From: Rhodoferax sp. UBA5149
GTDB taxonomy: Bacteria > Pseudomonadota > Gammaproteobacteria > Burkholderiales > Burkholderiaceae_C
Direction of reading: 5' to 3'
Assembly: GCF_002413825.1 (NCBI RefSeq)
Contig: NZ_DHXT01000172.1
Span: forward strand, 1 to 11,561
DNA: 11,561 bases
Part shown: positions 6,078 through 11,561 of the stretch, piece after piece
Layout of the letters: every line of letters begins with the position of its first letter
Numbering within the stretch: position 1 is the stretch's first letter
Made by a program: the position numbers and the translations under genes
Notes under the pieces: model-generated
Seen by the model: only the letters and a program-made list of their open reading frames with translations
The model's database searches: none
What the model was told of the DNA's origin: nothing

Positions 6078-6857
6078 ATGGCATACCACGAATTTTCTTT
6101 GAATGGGCTCAACAGCGAGCGAGTCGAAGCTCTGTGGTCATTTAATCCAGGGAAGGCTGCGGTCCATCGGGTTTTGCCAGATGGCCGGATGGATTTGCTT
6201 GCCAGGTTTGACGTTCGCGACGGCGGTTCAATCTCGAACGTAAGGCTGCTCATTGCCGGCCCGGCGCAGCGGCCGAGCCTTCTCCCGACAAGAGGGGACA
6301 CAGCGCTACTTGGTGTGCGCTTTCGTGTCGGTTGGGGAGGTGTGTGCCTGGGCATTGATCCGTCCACCATTCGTGACAGAGTTCTGTTGGCAGACGACGC
6401 ACAGCGACTGCTCGGTGTGCTCGCTGTACCCATCCTCATGTCGCGAACTGACGAGGAGCTTAGGGACACGTTGAGACGCGCAGTTGAAATCCTGACCAAC
6501 AGGGCCACTCGGTTAGCACGGCAACAGCCCGTACTGGACGCAATCGCCATGGTGCATCAAACCGGCGGCTGCCTGTCCTTTGGGGCGCTGGCAAAACTCA
6601 CGGATACAAACGAACGGACCTTGCGACGAGGGATGCTGGACGCTGTGGGCCTGCCCGCAAAGACGCTCTCGCTTATCGTTCGTTTCCAGCGGACGCTAGG
6701 TCTTTTGCGCCGAGTTCCGAACGACTCACTCACTCAAATCGCCTTGGAAGGCGGGTACAGTGATCAGGCTCACATGACGCGGGAATTTCGTCGTCTGGGC
6801 GGCTTCACGCCGGCTATGCGCCCCGAACTCCCCTCGATTCATCTCGCGATGCTGTGA
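6078..6857 (+). CDS. AraC-family transcriptional regulator, 259 aa
   Basis: This is an AraC/XylS-type activator. The N-terminal domain (about residues 15-105) matches the group with the ALWSF...VLPDGRMDLL signature and the later GVRFRVGWGG and IRDRV blocks, usually annotated as a DUF6597-type sensor domain. The C-terminal double helix-turn-helix spans about residues 165-245, with LAKLTDTNERTLRRGM as the first HTH and LTQIALEGGYSDQAHMTREF followed by GGFTP as the second; the GYSDQAHMTREFRR stretch is a near-canonical AraC signature. ATG 6078 has AGGGG only two bases upstream, an unusually tight spacing, but no other start fits. It lies between the TetR gene and a PaiB-like gene, all on the plus strand, and may form an operon with the latter (94-base gap). 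The effector is unknown. Confidence 0.92.
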   Translation: MAYHEFSLNGLNSERVEALWSFNPGKAAVHRVLPDGRMDLLARFDVRDGGSISNVRLLIAGPAQRPSLLPTRGDTALLGVRFRVGWGGVCLGIDPSTIRDRVLLADDAQRLLGVLAVPILMSRTDEELRDTLRRAVEILTNRATRLARQQPVLDAIAMVHQTGGCLSFGALAKLTDTNERTLRRGMLDAVGLPAKTLSLIVRFQRTLGLLRRVPNDSLTQIALEGGYSDQAHMTREFRRLGGFTPAMRPELPSIHLAML

Positions 6858-6940
6858 CCGATTTGTTCAAGACTATTTGAGCTCCGAGCGTTATCGTTTC
6901 GTTATCCAAGCTCGATATTGGGCAGTAACTGAAACAATTG

Positions 6941-6946
6941 AAGGAG
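6941..6946 (+). promoter_or_regulatory. ribosome binding site AAGGAG that fixes the PaiB-like start
   Basis: AAGGAG lies five bases before GTG 6952. This strong site favours GTG 6952 over the longer frame that would begin at a TTG at 6877, whose extra 25 residues show no family character. The start also matches the usual PaiB N-terminus of the form MY-P-FEE. Confidence 0.75.
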
Positions 6947-6951
6947 ACGCG

Positions 6952-7596
6952 GTGTACGTTCAGAAACTCTTTGAAGAGACGCGGTTAGAAGTGTTGCATG
7001 ACTTTATCGAGGCTAACCCGCTCGGTGCCCTAGTCACCTCATTGTCAGGGCAGATGGACGCGAACCTTCTTCCGATTGATCTGGTCCGTGACCATGCGCC
7101 ATACGGCATGCTGCGCGGCCATGTGTCCAGATCGAATCCCATTTCGCAACGAGCCGAATCAACCGCAGAGGCAATGGTGATATTTCAAGGACCTAACGCT
7201 TACATATCGCCTCAGTGGTTTGTGAATGGAACCAAGAGTGGTAGAAACGCCCCCAGTTGGTATTACGTGACGGTTCACGCATATGGCAGCATACGCATGG
7301 TCGACGAGCCTGCCTGGCTGCACGCGCATCTTCAAGCGCTGACGAACCGGCAGGAGAAAGGACGAGTCAATCCGTGGACACTCGCGAATGCGTCACCGGA
7401 TTTTGTGAATCAGATGATCAAAGGCGTCGTGGGATTTGAGATTACGGTTACTCGTCTCGTTGGCAAGTGGTTTCTAGGTCAGCAACGAACGCAAGCAGAC
7501 AGGGAAAGCGTCGCTTTGTCGCTGTCGGAGGACGGGACGTTTGGCACCGGCGATATCGCCAAGCTGATACTCGCGCAGTCACCTCAAACAAGCTAA
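6952..7596 (+). CDS. PaiB-like FMN-binding protein (putative negative transcriptional regulator), 214 aa
   Basis: This is a split-barrel FMN-binding protein of the PaiB family. Bacillus PaiB is linked to control of sporulation and degradative enzyme genes, but most relatives may simply be flavin-dependent reductases. Family marks in order are YVQKLFEETRLEVLHDFI at the N-terminus, NPLGALVT, the central AMVIFQGPNAYISPQWF, then APSWYYVTVHAYG, and the C-terminal IKGVVGFEI with GKWFLGQQRTQADRESV. Length from GTG 6952 equals the typical family size of about 210 residues. It follows the AraC-type regulator by 94 bases on the same strand and converges with the PEP-mutase-like gene. Its position in a row of regulators suggests either shared control or that the AraC protein activates it. 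The family is secure; a direct regulatory role is not. Confidence 0.9.
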   Translation: MYVQKLFEETRLEVLHDFIEANPLGALVTSLSGQMDANLLPIDLVRDHAPYGMLRGHVSRSNPISQRAESTAEAMVIFQGPNAYISPQWFVNGTKSGRNAPSWYYVTVHAYGSIRMVDEPAWLHAHLQALTNRQEKGRVNPWTLANASPDFVNQMIKGVVGFEITVTRLVGKWFLGQQRTQADRESVALSLSEDGTFGTGDIAKLILAQSPQTS

Positions 7597-7666
7597 TTGT
7601 CGAGCATCTGCCATGCCCGAATTCGGTTGCAGGTTTGAATCGGCGCGGACTGTTTCGGGCCCGTAC

Positions 7667-7684
7667 TGACGCGCGTCAATTTTT
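7667..7684 (+). terminator. weak terminator-like element TGACGCGCGTCA plus T run
   Basis: The self-complementary 12-mer TGACGCGCGTCA (7667-7678) is followed on the plus strand by ATTTTT, 70 bases after the PaiB-like stop. It overlaps the stop codon of the convergent PEP-mutase-like gene. The stem is only four to five pairs, so it would be a weak terminator at best. Confidence 0.3.
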
Positions 7685-8506
7685 CGGCAGTTGGAACATG
7701 GCATTGATTTCCCGGGAGCTGATCGCATCATCTGAGTAGGAAAATGTGCCATGGTCTCGGAGTTCACGCGCTGCACGCAAGAAAGCCCCGAGCGCAGTGC
7801 GACACAATGAGCCGCCGACGCTTACCCGCTTCACCCCGATTTCCGATAGTTCGTCCAGGGTGAATTGAACGCCTGATAAGCCCATGATGACATTCACAGG
7901 GCGGTCGACTGAGCTGACCACTGCGGCGATATCGTCTTTGCTGGTGAGACCCGGCGCGAACAGGACGTCGGCACCGGCGTCCTGATACGCCTGCAGGCGT
8001 TTGATAGTGTCATGCAGGTCGGGAGGGCCGACCAGATAGTTTTCTGCACGCGCGGTCAATGTAAATGGGAACGGAAGTGCCCGCGCCGCTTCCGCAGCGG
8101 CGCGAATGCGTTCCACGGCCAATGCGTGTGCGTAAATTGGATTTTCAGCCTCACCGGAGGCATCTTCTATCGAGCCGCCTACGACGCCCGCCGCCGCGGC
8201 ATGTCGAATGGTCTGCGCCACGGTGAAGGGATCATCACCAAAACCATTGACCAGGTCAGCACTCACCGGCAAGTGGGTGGCCGACGCAATGTCGGCCAGG
8301 TGAGTCATCATCTCATCGCACGCTATCGTATTGTCCGGTTGACCACGAGAGAACGCATATCCAGCGCTCGTCGTCGCCAGAGCTTTGAAGCCCAGAAAAT
8401 CGAGCAGGCGGGCGGTTCCTGCGTCCCACGGGTTGGGAATAATAAACGCGTGATCCCGGTGATGGCACGCCTGAAATTCAAGTGCTTTTTCTAACTGCGA
8501 CGGCAT
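7676..8506 (-). CDS. isocitrate lyase/PEP mutase-superfamily enzyme, 276 aa
   Basis: This is a TIM-barrel enzyme of the isocitrate lyase/phosphoenolpyruvate mutase superfamily, acting on C-C or C-P bonds of small 2-oxo or dicarboxylic acids with Mg2+. Visible marks are IPNPWDAGTARLLDFLGFKALATTSAG (residues 23-49), the metal-binding SADLVNGFG (82-90), GSIEDAS (111-117) and LTARAENYL (150-158). The KRCGH or KKCGH catalytic loop of true isocitrate and 2-methylisocitrate lyases is absent: after IED the sequence reads ASGEAENPIY. It therefore belongs to the poorly characterised PEP-mutase-like branch and its reaction is unknown. ATG 8506 is chosen because AAGGG stands eight bases upstream; the longer frame needs a TTG. 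It is the last gene of a probable operon after the EamA transporter and panB, 65 bases behind panB. Confidence 0.9.
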   Translation of the reverse strand: MPSQLEKALEFQACHHRDHAFIIPNPWDAGTARLLDFLGFKALATTSAGYAFSRGQPDNTIACDEMMTHLADIASATHLPVSADLVNGFGDDPFTVAQTIRHAAAAGVVGGSIEDASGEAENPIYAHALAVERIRAAAEAARALPFPFTLTARAENYLVGPPDLHDTIKRLQAYQDAGADVLFAPGLTSKDDIAAVVSSVDRPVNVIMGLSGVQFTLDELSEIGVKRVSVGGSLCRTALGAFLRAARELRDHGTFSYSDDAISSREINAMFQLPKN

Positions 8507-8571
8507 ACGCTTTTCCCTTCGTGTTGGTCCCAATTGTTCTTCACTTGCGGCGAATGACGCCGTTGCCGTTC

Positions 8572-9402
8572 CTAGAAACAGTGCTCCGGCGCCGGGAACG
8601 ATTTATCCTTGACCGCATTGACAAATGCAGAAATCGCGCCCTGAATACTGGTCTGACCTTCCATGAAATTTTTAACGAATTTCGCTTTTCGACCCGGAAA
8701 AACGTCGAGTAAATCATGCATGACCAGCACCTGCCCGGAGCAATCCGGTCCGGCTCCGATGCCAATGGTAGGAATGGTGAGCGCGTCGGTCACTGCTTTG
8801 CCCACGGCCGCGGGAATGGCCTCCAGCAAGACCATCGATGCGCCTGCGGCCTGCAAAGCCAGCGCGTCCGTTTGCAGGGTCGCGGCACTTTCTATCGTCT
8901 TCCCCTGGATCTTGTAGCCGCCTAGTTGATGGATGTATTGAGGCGTCAATCCAAGATGCGCGCACACCGGAATGGCGCGATCGGCAAGAAAACGGACAGT
9001 GTCCACCAACCATGAGCCTCCTTCGAGCTTCACCATGTGGGCGCCGGCTTGAATGAGTCGGGTCGCGTTGACATAGGCGTCGTGCGGCGTGCCGTAGCTG
9101 CCGAAGGGCATGTCTGCCATCAGCAGGGCCGTCTGATTTCCGCGTGCCACGCAGGCGGTGTGGTAGGCGATATCCGTGATCGTCACGGAAAGTGTTGAGG
9201 AATTTCCCTGGCAGACCATGCCCAGCGAGTCTCCGACGAGCAGTACTTCAACACCGCAACGATTCATCAGCGTGGCAAAACTCGCGTCATAGCAGGTCAG
9301 CACCGAAAATTTTTCGCCCCTCTTACGCAGTTCTGCCAAGGCCGGCGCGGTGACAGGTTTGCCCCAGGCAGCGGGTTCATTCTTTTGAAGGTAACCAGAC
9401 AT
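8572..9402 (-). CDS. panB: 3-methyl-2-oxobutanoate hydroxymethyltransferase (ketopantoate hydroxymethyltransferase), 276 aa
   Basis: PanB transfers a hydroxymethyl group from 5,10-methylenetetrahydrofolate to 2-oxoisovalerate, giving ketopantoate, the first committed step of pantothenate and coenzyme A synthesis. Signatures include LTCYDASFA, LLVGDSLGM, STLSVT, ADMPFGSYG, VKLEGG, HLGLTPQ, LLEAIP and IGIGAGPDCSGQVLV. Metal ligands Asp58 and Asp97, substrate Lys125 and the catalytic Glu194 all sit at a constant offset of 13 from the E. coli enzyme (45, 84, 112, 181), so the active site is complete and only a short N-terminal extension is added. The start ATG 9402 has AGGAG eight bases upstream. 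It is the middle gene of a transporter-panB-PEP mutase operon. No panC neighbours it in the window, so this may be a second, specialised copy rather than the housekeeping one. Confidence 0.95.
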   Translation of the reverse strand: MSGYLQKNEPAAWGKPVTAPALAELRKRGEKFSVLTCYDASFATLMNRCGVEVLLVGDSLGMVCQGNSSTLSVTITDIAYHTACVARGNQTALLMADMPFGSYGTPHDAYVNATRLIQAGAHMVKLEGGSWLVDTVRFLADRAIPVCAHLGLTPQYIHQLGGYKIQGKTIESAATLQTDALALQAAGASMVLLEAIPAAVGKAVTDALTIPTIGIGAGPDCSGQVLVMHDLLDVFPGRKAKFVKNFMEGQTSIQGAISAFVNAVKDKSFPAPEHCF

Positions 9403-9425
9403 AGATCATTCTCCTGAAAATTAAT

Positions 9426-10361
9426 TCAATCAAACTTCTTTTTGACAACGCCAGCACGCATGGCAACGCTCATTCCAATCGTCACGATCACAACGCCACT
9501 CAAAGCGATGGCACTTGGATATTCCGCCAACAGCAGTACCGCTCCAATAGTGGTCGCGCAAGGAACCGCTGCCGTAAAAAGAGCTGTTTCAACCGCTCCT
9601 AAAGAGGCGACTGCGCGGGTGTACACGAATATGGAAACAACGCCGATCAATACGCCTTGGAAAATTCCCTGCAGCAGCACTTCTTGCCAACTGACCAGTA
9701 ATATTGCTTTCCCGGGTAATGCCAAATAAACGGGCAAGAAACAGCACATTGACAGAACGGCGACTATCGAGGCCGCATGAGCGGGCTTCACATCGAGTCG
9801 ACGGGCGAGCACGCCGTAACCCGACCAACAGGCCGATGCCAACAGAAGTGAGCCGTCGCCGAACAACTGACGCAGGGTTGCCGTAGCCAAGCTATCCCAG
9901 GCCATTGCAACAATGCCTAAGAAAATCATGACAAGCCCCAGCTTTTGACCACCATGCGCCTTGGTGCTGGAAGTCATTCCTACCAGTATGAATGTAAATA
10001 ACGGAAGAGTGCCATGCAAAAGAACGGCGCCATGACTCGCAGGTGCCAATGAGAAACCCGTGTAGGCAAAAAGCGCAAAACCGAGTCCTCCGAGAAAGGC
10101 GAGTGCCGCAGCCTCACGCCAACGAAGGCCGGAAAGGCCGTAGCGGAAAAATACCGGGAGCAAAAGCGTCCCACCGATGGAAAAGCGTAAGGCTGCAATA
10201 TCGGCCAGCGTCAGTGACGATGAGAAGCCGAGCCTGGATACCAGCGTGAATCCTGAAAACAGAACAATGACAGCAATGCCGCAGAGAATTCCGATAGAGC
10301 GATTTTTTATCTCTGGGGACAATGGCGAGTTTTGAGAAGGTGATTGAGATGTGATTTTCAT
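9426..10361 (-). CDS. EamA/DMT-family transporter, 311 aa
   Basis: This is an inner-membrane protein of the drug/metabolite transporter superfamily. It has about ten hydrophobic segments in two EamA repeats: the first from roughly residue 23 (GILCGIAVIVLFSGF) to 150, and the second from about 165 to 305, with the arginine- and lysine-bearing loops expected on the cytoplasmic side. Features typical of the family include the helix with ALRFSIGGTLLLPVFF and the EYPSAIALSGVVIVTIGM segment near the end, matching the EP-x-x-A-x-x-G-x-x-(I/V) pattern of EamA repeats. The N-terminal 20 residues are polar and serine-rich. ATG 10361 is the only reasonable start, though no Shine-Dalgarno precedes it. 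It heads the operon, with panB starting 23 bases after its stop, so it may export or import a metabolite of the two enzymes behind it. The transported substrate is unknown. Confidence 0.93.
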   Translation of the reverse strand: MKITSQSPSQNSPLSPEIKNRSIGILCGIAVIVLFSGFTLVSRLGFSSSLTLADIAALRFSIGGTLLLPVFFRYGLSGLRWREAAALAFLGGLGFALFAYTGFSLAPASHGAVLLHGTLPLFTFILVGMTSSTKAHGGQKLGLVMIFLGIVAMAWDSLATATLRQLFGDGSLLLASACWSGYGVLARRLDVKPAHAASIVAVLSMCCFLPVYLALPGKAILLVSWQEVLLQGIFQGVLIGVVSIFVYTRAVASLGAVETALFTAAVPCATTIGAVLLLAEYPSAIALSGVVIVTIGMSVAMRAGVVKKKFD

Positions 10362-10522
10362 GGGTTTTCATTTTTTTCGCGTCAAGAAGCTGTCATTTTT
10401 TAAAATGCGAAAACGAAAATCTGGGCTCAATCGCGAGGCGGCGGCAATAGACACTGCAGTTTCGGCAACGACATGCCCCATGGTGATCAAAAATGTTGGC
10501 GGCGACAAACGATATTTACGCG

Positions 10523-10553
10523 GACACCGCATGCATCCAATGCATGCGGTGTC
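10523..10553. repeat. 14-bp-stem perfect hairpin with 3-base loop
   Basis: GACACCGCATGCAT (10523-10536) and ATGCATGCGGTGTC (10540-10553) are exact reverse complements around CCA. A stem of this length without mismatch is unlikely by chance. On the plus strand only TTTG follows, and on the minus strand no T tract follows, so it is not a standard intrinsic terminator. It could end minus-strand transcripts from the DUF4337/DUF1345 side in a Rho-independent-like or processing manner, or be a protein binding site. Confidence 0.7.
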
Positions 10554-10619
10554 TTTGTGGAATTTGGTAACTCAAGTTCACAAGGACAGTGGTCAAAAAA
10601 CCTGCCCCGGAGTTTCTCT

Positions 10620-10634
10620 GGAGCGATTCGCTCC
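10620..10634. repeat. 15-bp perfect inverted repeat
   Basis: GGAGCGA and TCGCTCC are exact inverted copies around a single T. It lies about 40 bases downstream, in minus-strand direction, of the DUF4337 remnant. On that strand a TTTTTT run follows about 22 bases later (10595-10600), too far for a normal terminator. Confidence 0.5.
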
Positions 10635-10656
10635 TCGTGGCGATAAAGGTGGACCC

Positions 10657-10669
10657 GCGGTTGAACCGC
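10657..10669. repeat. 13-bp inverted repeat right behind the DUF4337 remnant
   Basis: GCGGTT and AACCGC flank a single G, beginning eight bases after the stop codon of the broken DUF4337 gene on the minus strand. It may be the residual terminator of that gene, but no T tract follows on the minus strand. Confidence 0.45.
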
Positions 10670-10676
10670 TTTACCC

Positions 10677-10969
10677 TTAGCTCAGGAGCTTGATGAGCGA
10701 CTCCGGATGAATGCGCCAACCTGCGAGCCCGGACATTCCCATGAGAACGCCAAATGCGGACGGGACCAGACTCAAGCCATAGAGCCACCACAATTGGGTG
10801 AGCGAGGCCACGGCCAGCATGGAGATGGCAATGGCACGGGGGCCTGGGCTTGTTACATGGCCTGCACGATGTTGTCATCCTTGATTTTGCAGATGCCCAT
10901 GAAGGTGGCCAGCAAGGCGACAGTGATCGCAACCGCAGGCTTGAGAAGCGATGACTTGGTGTCTTTCGG
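10677..10969 (-). pseudogene. DUF4337-type membrane protein, broken (no start, stop codon, internal deletion)
   Basis: Two pieces of one protein are legible on the minus strand in different frames. The first (10969-10856) reads LKPAVAITVALLATFMGIC and KIKDDNIVQAM, the N-terminal membrane helix of DUF4337-like proteins, then hits TAA at 10855-10853 where relatives have Gln, and resumes QAQA. The second (10838-10677, frame shifted) reads RAIAISMLAVASLTQLWWLY, then VPSAFGVLMGMSGLAGW and HPESLIKLLS before TAA, which is the C-terminal pair of membrane helices. The 85-100 residue soluble middle is missing between the two. The first piece is preceded by an in-frame TAA and has no start codon. The gene is therefore dead. 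It lies downstream of the DUF1345 gene on the same strand. Family identity comes from memory of the NIVQAM-QQAQA and C-terminal patterns; the disruption is directly visible. Confidence 0.7.
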
Positions 10970-11066
10970 TTAACGTGAAAGTTAGAGCTCGCTGCAAATA
11001 GGGCCGGACACTGGCCTCAGGATACCCACGCGCCACGACATTCTGACGCATGAAACCCTGGCGATA
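10970..11066. other. spacer between DUF1345 gene and the DUF4337 remnant
   Basis: These 97 bases contain no recognisable gene, and in the remnant's frame a TAA immediately precedes its first legible codon, so the promoter-proximal part of that gene may have been lost here too. No clear terminator is seen. Confidence 0.3.
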
Positions 11067-11561
11067 TCACCTCGGCAACAAGCTCGCTGCGATATTGATG
11101 GTCAGCGCCAGCACCGCTGCATTGAAAAAGAATGACAGAACACAGTGGGCCAGACCCATGCGCCGCATCGCCCGACTGGTCAGTGATACATCGGCCGTTT
11201 GTCCCGAGGTCCCGATCACGCCGGCAAAGTACAGGAAATCGCCATAATCCGGTGCCTCTTCGCCCGGAAAAACGAGACCCGTTGGTTGCTGCCGGCTGAC
11301 ATTGAGGTAGTAGTCATGGGCGTAGTGAATGGCAAACATCAGGTGGGTGAAAATCCAGGATGTCACGACCGTCAGCGCCGTCAACGCAATGTGGCCTAGC
11401 CGGACGGGACCCGTCATGTTCTTGACGACGGACAGCTCATCCACAATGGCGACCAGGCTGGCCATTGCGGTGAGCACAACCAGCAGGAGAACGGTCTTGC
11501 GCCCCTCGTCTTGATGGAGGGCGCGACGACGGATTTTTTCGTTGGAAGATCGGGCCATCAT
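11067..11561 (-). CDS. DUF1345-family membrane protein, C-terminal 164 residues (5' end outside window)
   Basis: This is an integral membrane protein of the DUF1345 family, of unknown function. The visible part begins MMARSSNEKIRRRALHQDEG, an internal cytoplasmic loop in full-length relatives of about 215 residues, so the first membrane helices lie beyond the right edge; the Met at the edge is probably not the start. Hydrophobic segments follow at about residues 23-41, 56-78, 107-122 and 138-161. Conserved family features are WIFTHLMFAIHYAHDYY, FPGEEAPDYGDFLYFAGVIG, the TSGQTADV stretch with SRAMRR, and HCVLSFFFNAAVLALTINI. It ends in TGA at 11067, with the DUF4337 remnant about 100 bases downstream on the same strand. 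The gene appears intact in the part visible. Confidence 0.9.
   Translation of the reverse strand: MMARSSNEKIRRRALHQDEGRKTVLLLVVLTAMASLVAIVDELSVVKNMTGPVRLGHIALTALTVVTSWIFTHLMFAIHYAHDYYLNVSRQQPTGLVFPGEEAPDYGDFLYFAGVIGTSGQTADVSLTSRAMRRMGLAHCVLSFFFNAAVLALTINIAASLLPR

Larger units (their letters stand above)
10362..10676. other. gene-free stretch with three perfect inverted repeats and the EamA promoter region
   Basis: No credible gene is visible in these 315 bases. On the minus strand the segment next to the EamA start is AT-rich (a TTTTAAAA-type patch near 10400) and probably holds the operon promoter; TTGACG at about 10384-10389 would be too close to the ATG to serve as its -35 box. Further out lie three inverted repeats at 10523-10553, 10620-10634 and 10657-10669. 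Frames that remain open here lack protein family character. Confidence 0.5.

Noticed and set aside
5975..6550. 191-residue minus-strand open frame
   Set aside because: It is the antisense shadow of the AraC-type gene; composition is Ser/Arg/Pro-rich with no domain.
8012..8494. 160-residue plus-strand open frame
   Set aside because: It is antisense to the PEP mutase-like gene and shows no recognisable features.
10368..10570. Minus-strand frame through the hairpin with a CIGCMRCP iron-sulfur-like stretch
   Set aside because: The cysteine pattern is produced by the palindrome itself (GCATGC repeats), there is no further ferredoxin spacing, and no start with a ribosome binding site.
10351..10680. 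109-residue plus-strand open frame covering the three hairpins
   Set aside because: It has no motif or plausible ribosome binding site, overlaps the EamA start, and runs through perfect inverted repeats.
10516..10932. 138-residue minus-strand open frame across the DUF4337 remnant
   Set aside because: Its product is rich in Arg, Ser, Pro and His without family character and overlaps the true remnant, which reads correctly in the other two frames.

Overview
The window looks like chromosomal DNA of a beta-proteobacterium, most likely Burkholderiales and possibly Alcaligenaceae (Bordetella/Achromobacter-like). This rests on the GC-rich coding style, the many stand-alone LysR, TetR and AraC regulators, and the wording of several proteins (an acyl-CoA dehydrogenase, a GcvA-like LysR, a PaiB-like protein, and DUF1345/DUF4337 membrane proteins). 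The taxonomy is inference from style and gene content, not from a marker gene. GC is uneven: the left end is GC-rich, while the intergenic spacers at about 2180-2230 and 5200-5350 are strongly AT-rich.

Left part (1-3236): the 3' end of an acyl-CoA dehydrogenase (+) runs into a minus-strand locus that has been eroded. Read on the minus strand this is a TetR repressor cut off after its DNA-binding domain (2179-1952), an intact alpha/beta hydrolase (1875-1081), and nine bases later the first ~40 codons of a thiolase (1071 to about 951) that stop against the dehydrogenase tail. A LysR regulator (+) diverges from the TetR remnant across an AT-rich spacer with a perfect palindrome.

Middle (3237-7596): a minus-strand pair encodes a nitronate monooxygenase-like flavoenzyme and a small cupin. 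Across a 300+ base AT-rich spacer with several inverted repeats lies a full-length TetR regulator (+). It is followed on the same strand by an AraC-type regulator and a PaiB-like FMN-binding protein, so three regulator-class genes stand in a row.

Right part (7676-10361): a compact minus-strand operon reads EamA/DMT-family transporter, PanB (ketopantoate hydroxymethyltransferase, all catalytic residues present), then a PEP-mutase/isocitrate-lyase-superfamily enzyme without the classical lyase loop. Two enzymes of the same PEP/pyruvate TIM-barrel superfamily next to a small-molecule transporter make this the best candidate here for an uncharacterised metabolic unit.

Far right (10362-11561): a gene-free stretch with three perfect inverted repeats, including a 14-bp-stem hairpin, then a broken DUF4337-type membrane protein gene (no start, in-frame stop, internal deletion), then the C-terminal part of a DUF1345 membrane protein that continues past the window edge. 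I saw no rRNA, tRNA, CRISPR, transposase or phage gene. The unusual features are gene decay in two places and the transporter-PanB-PEP mutase operon.
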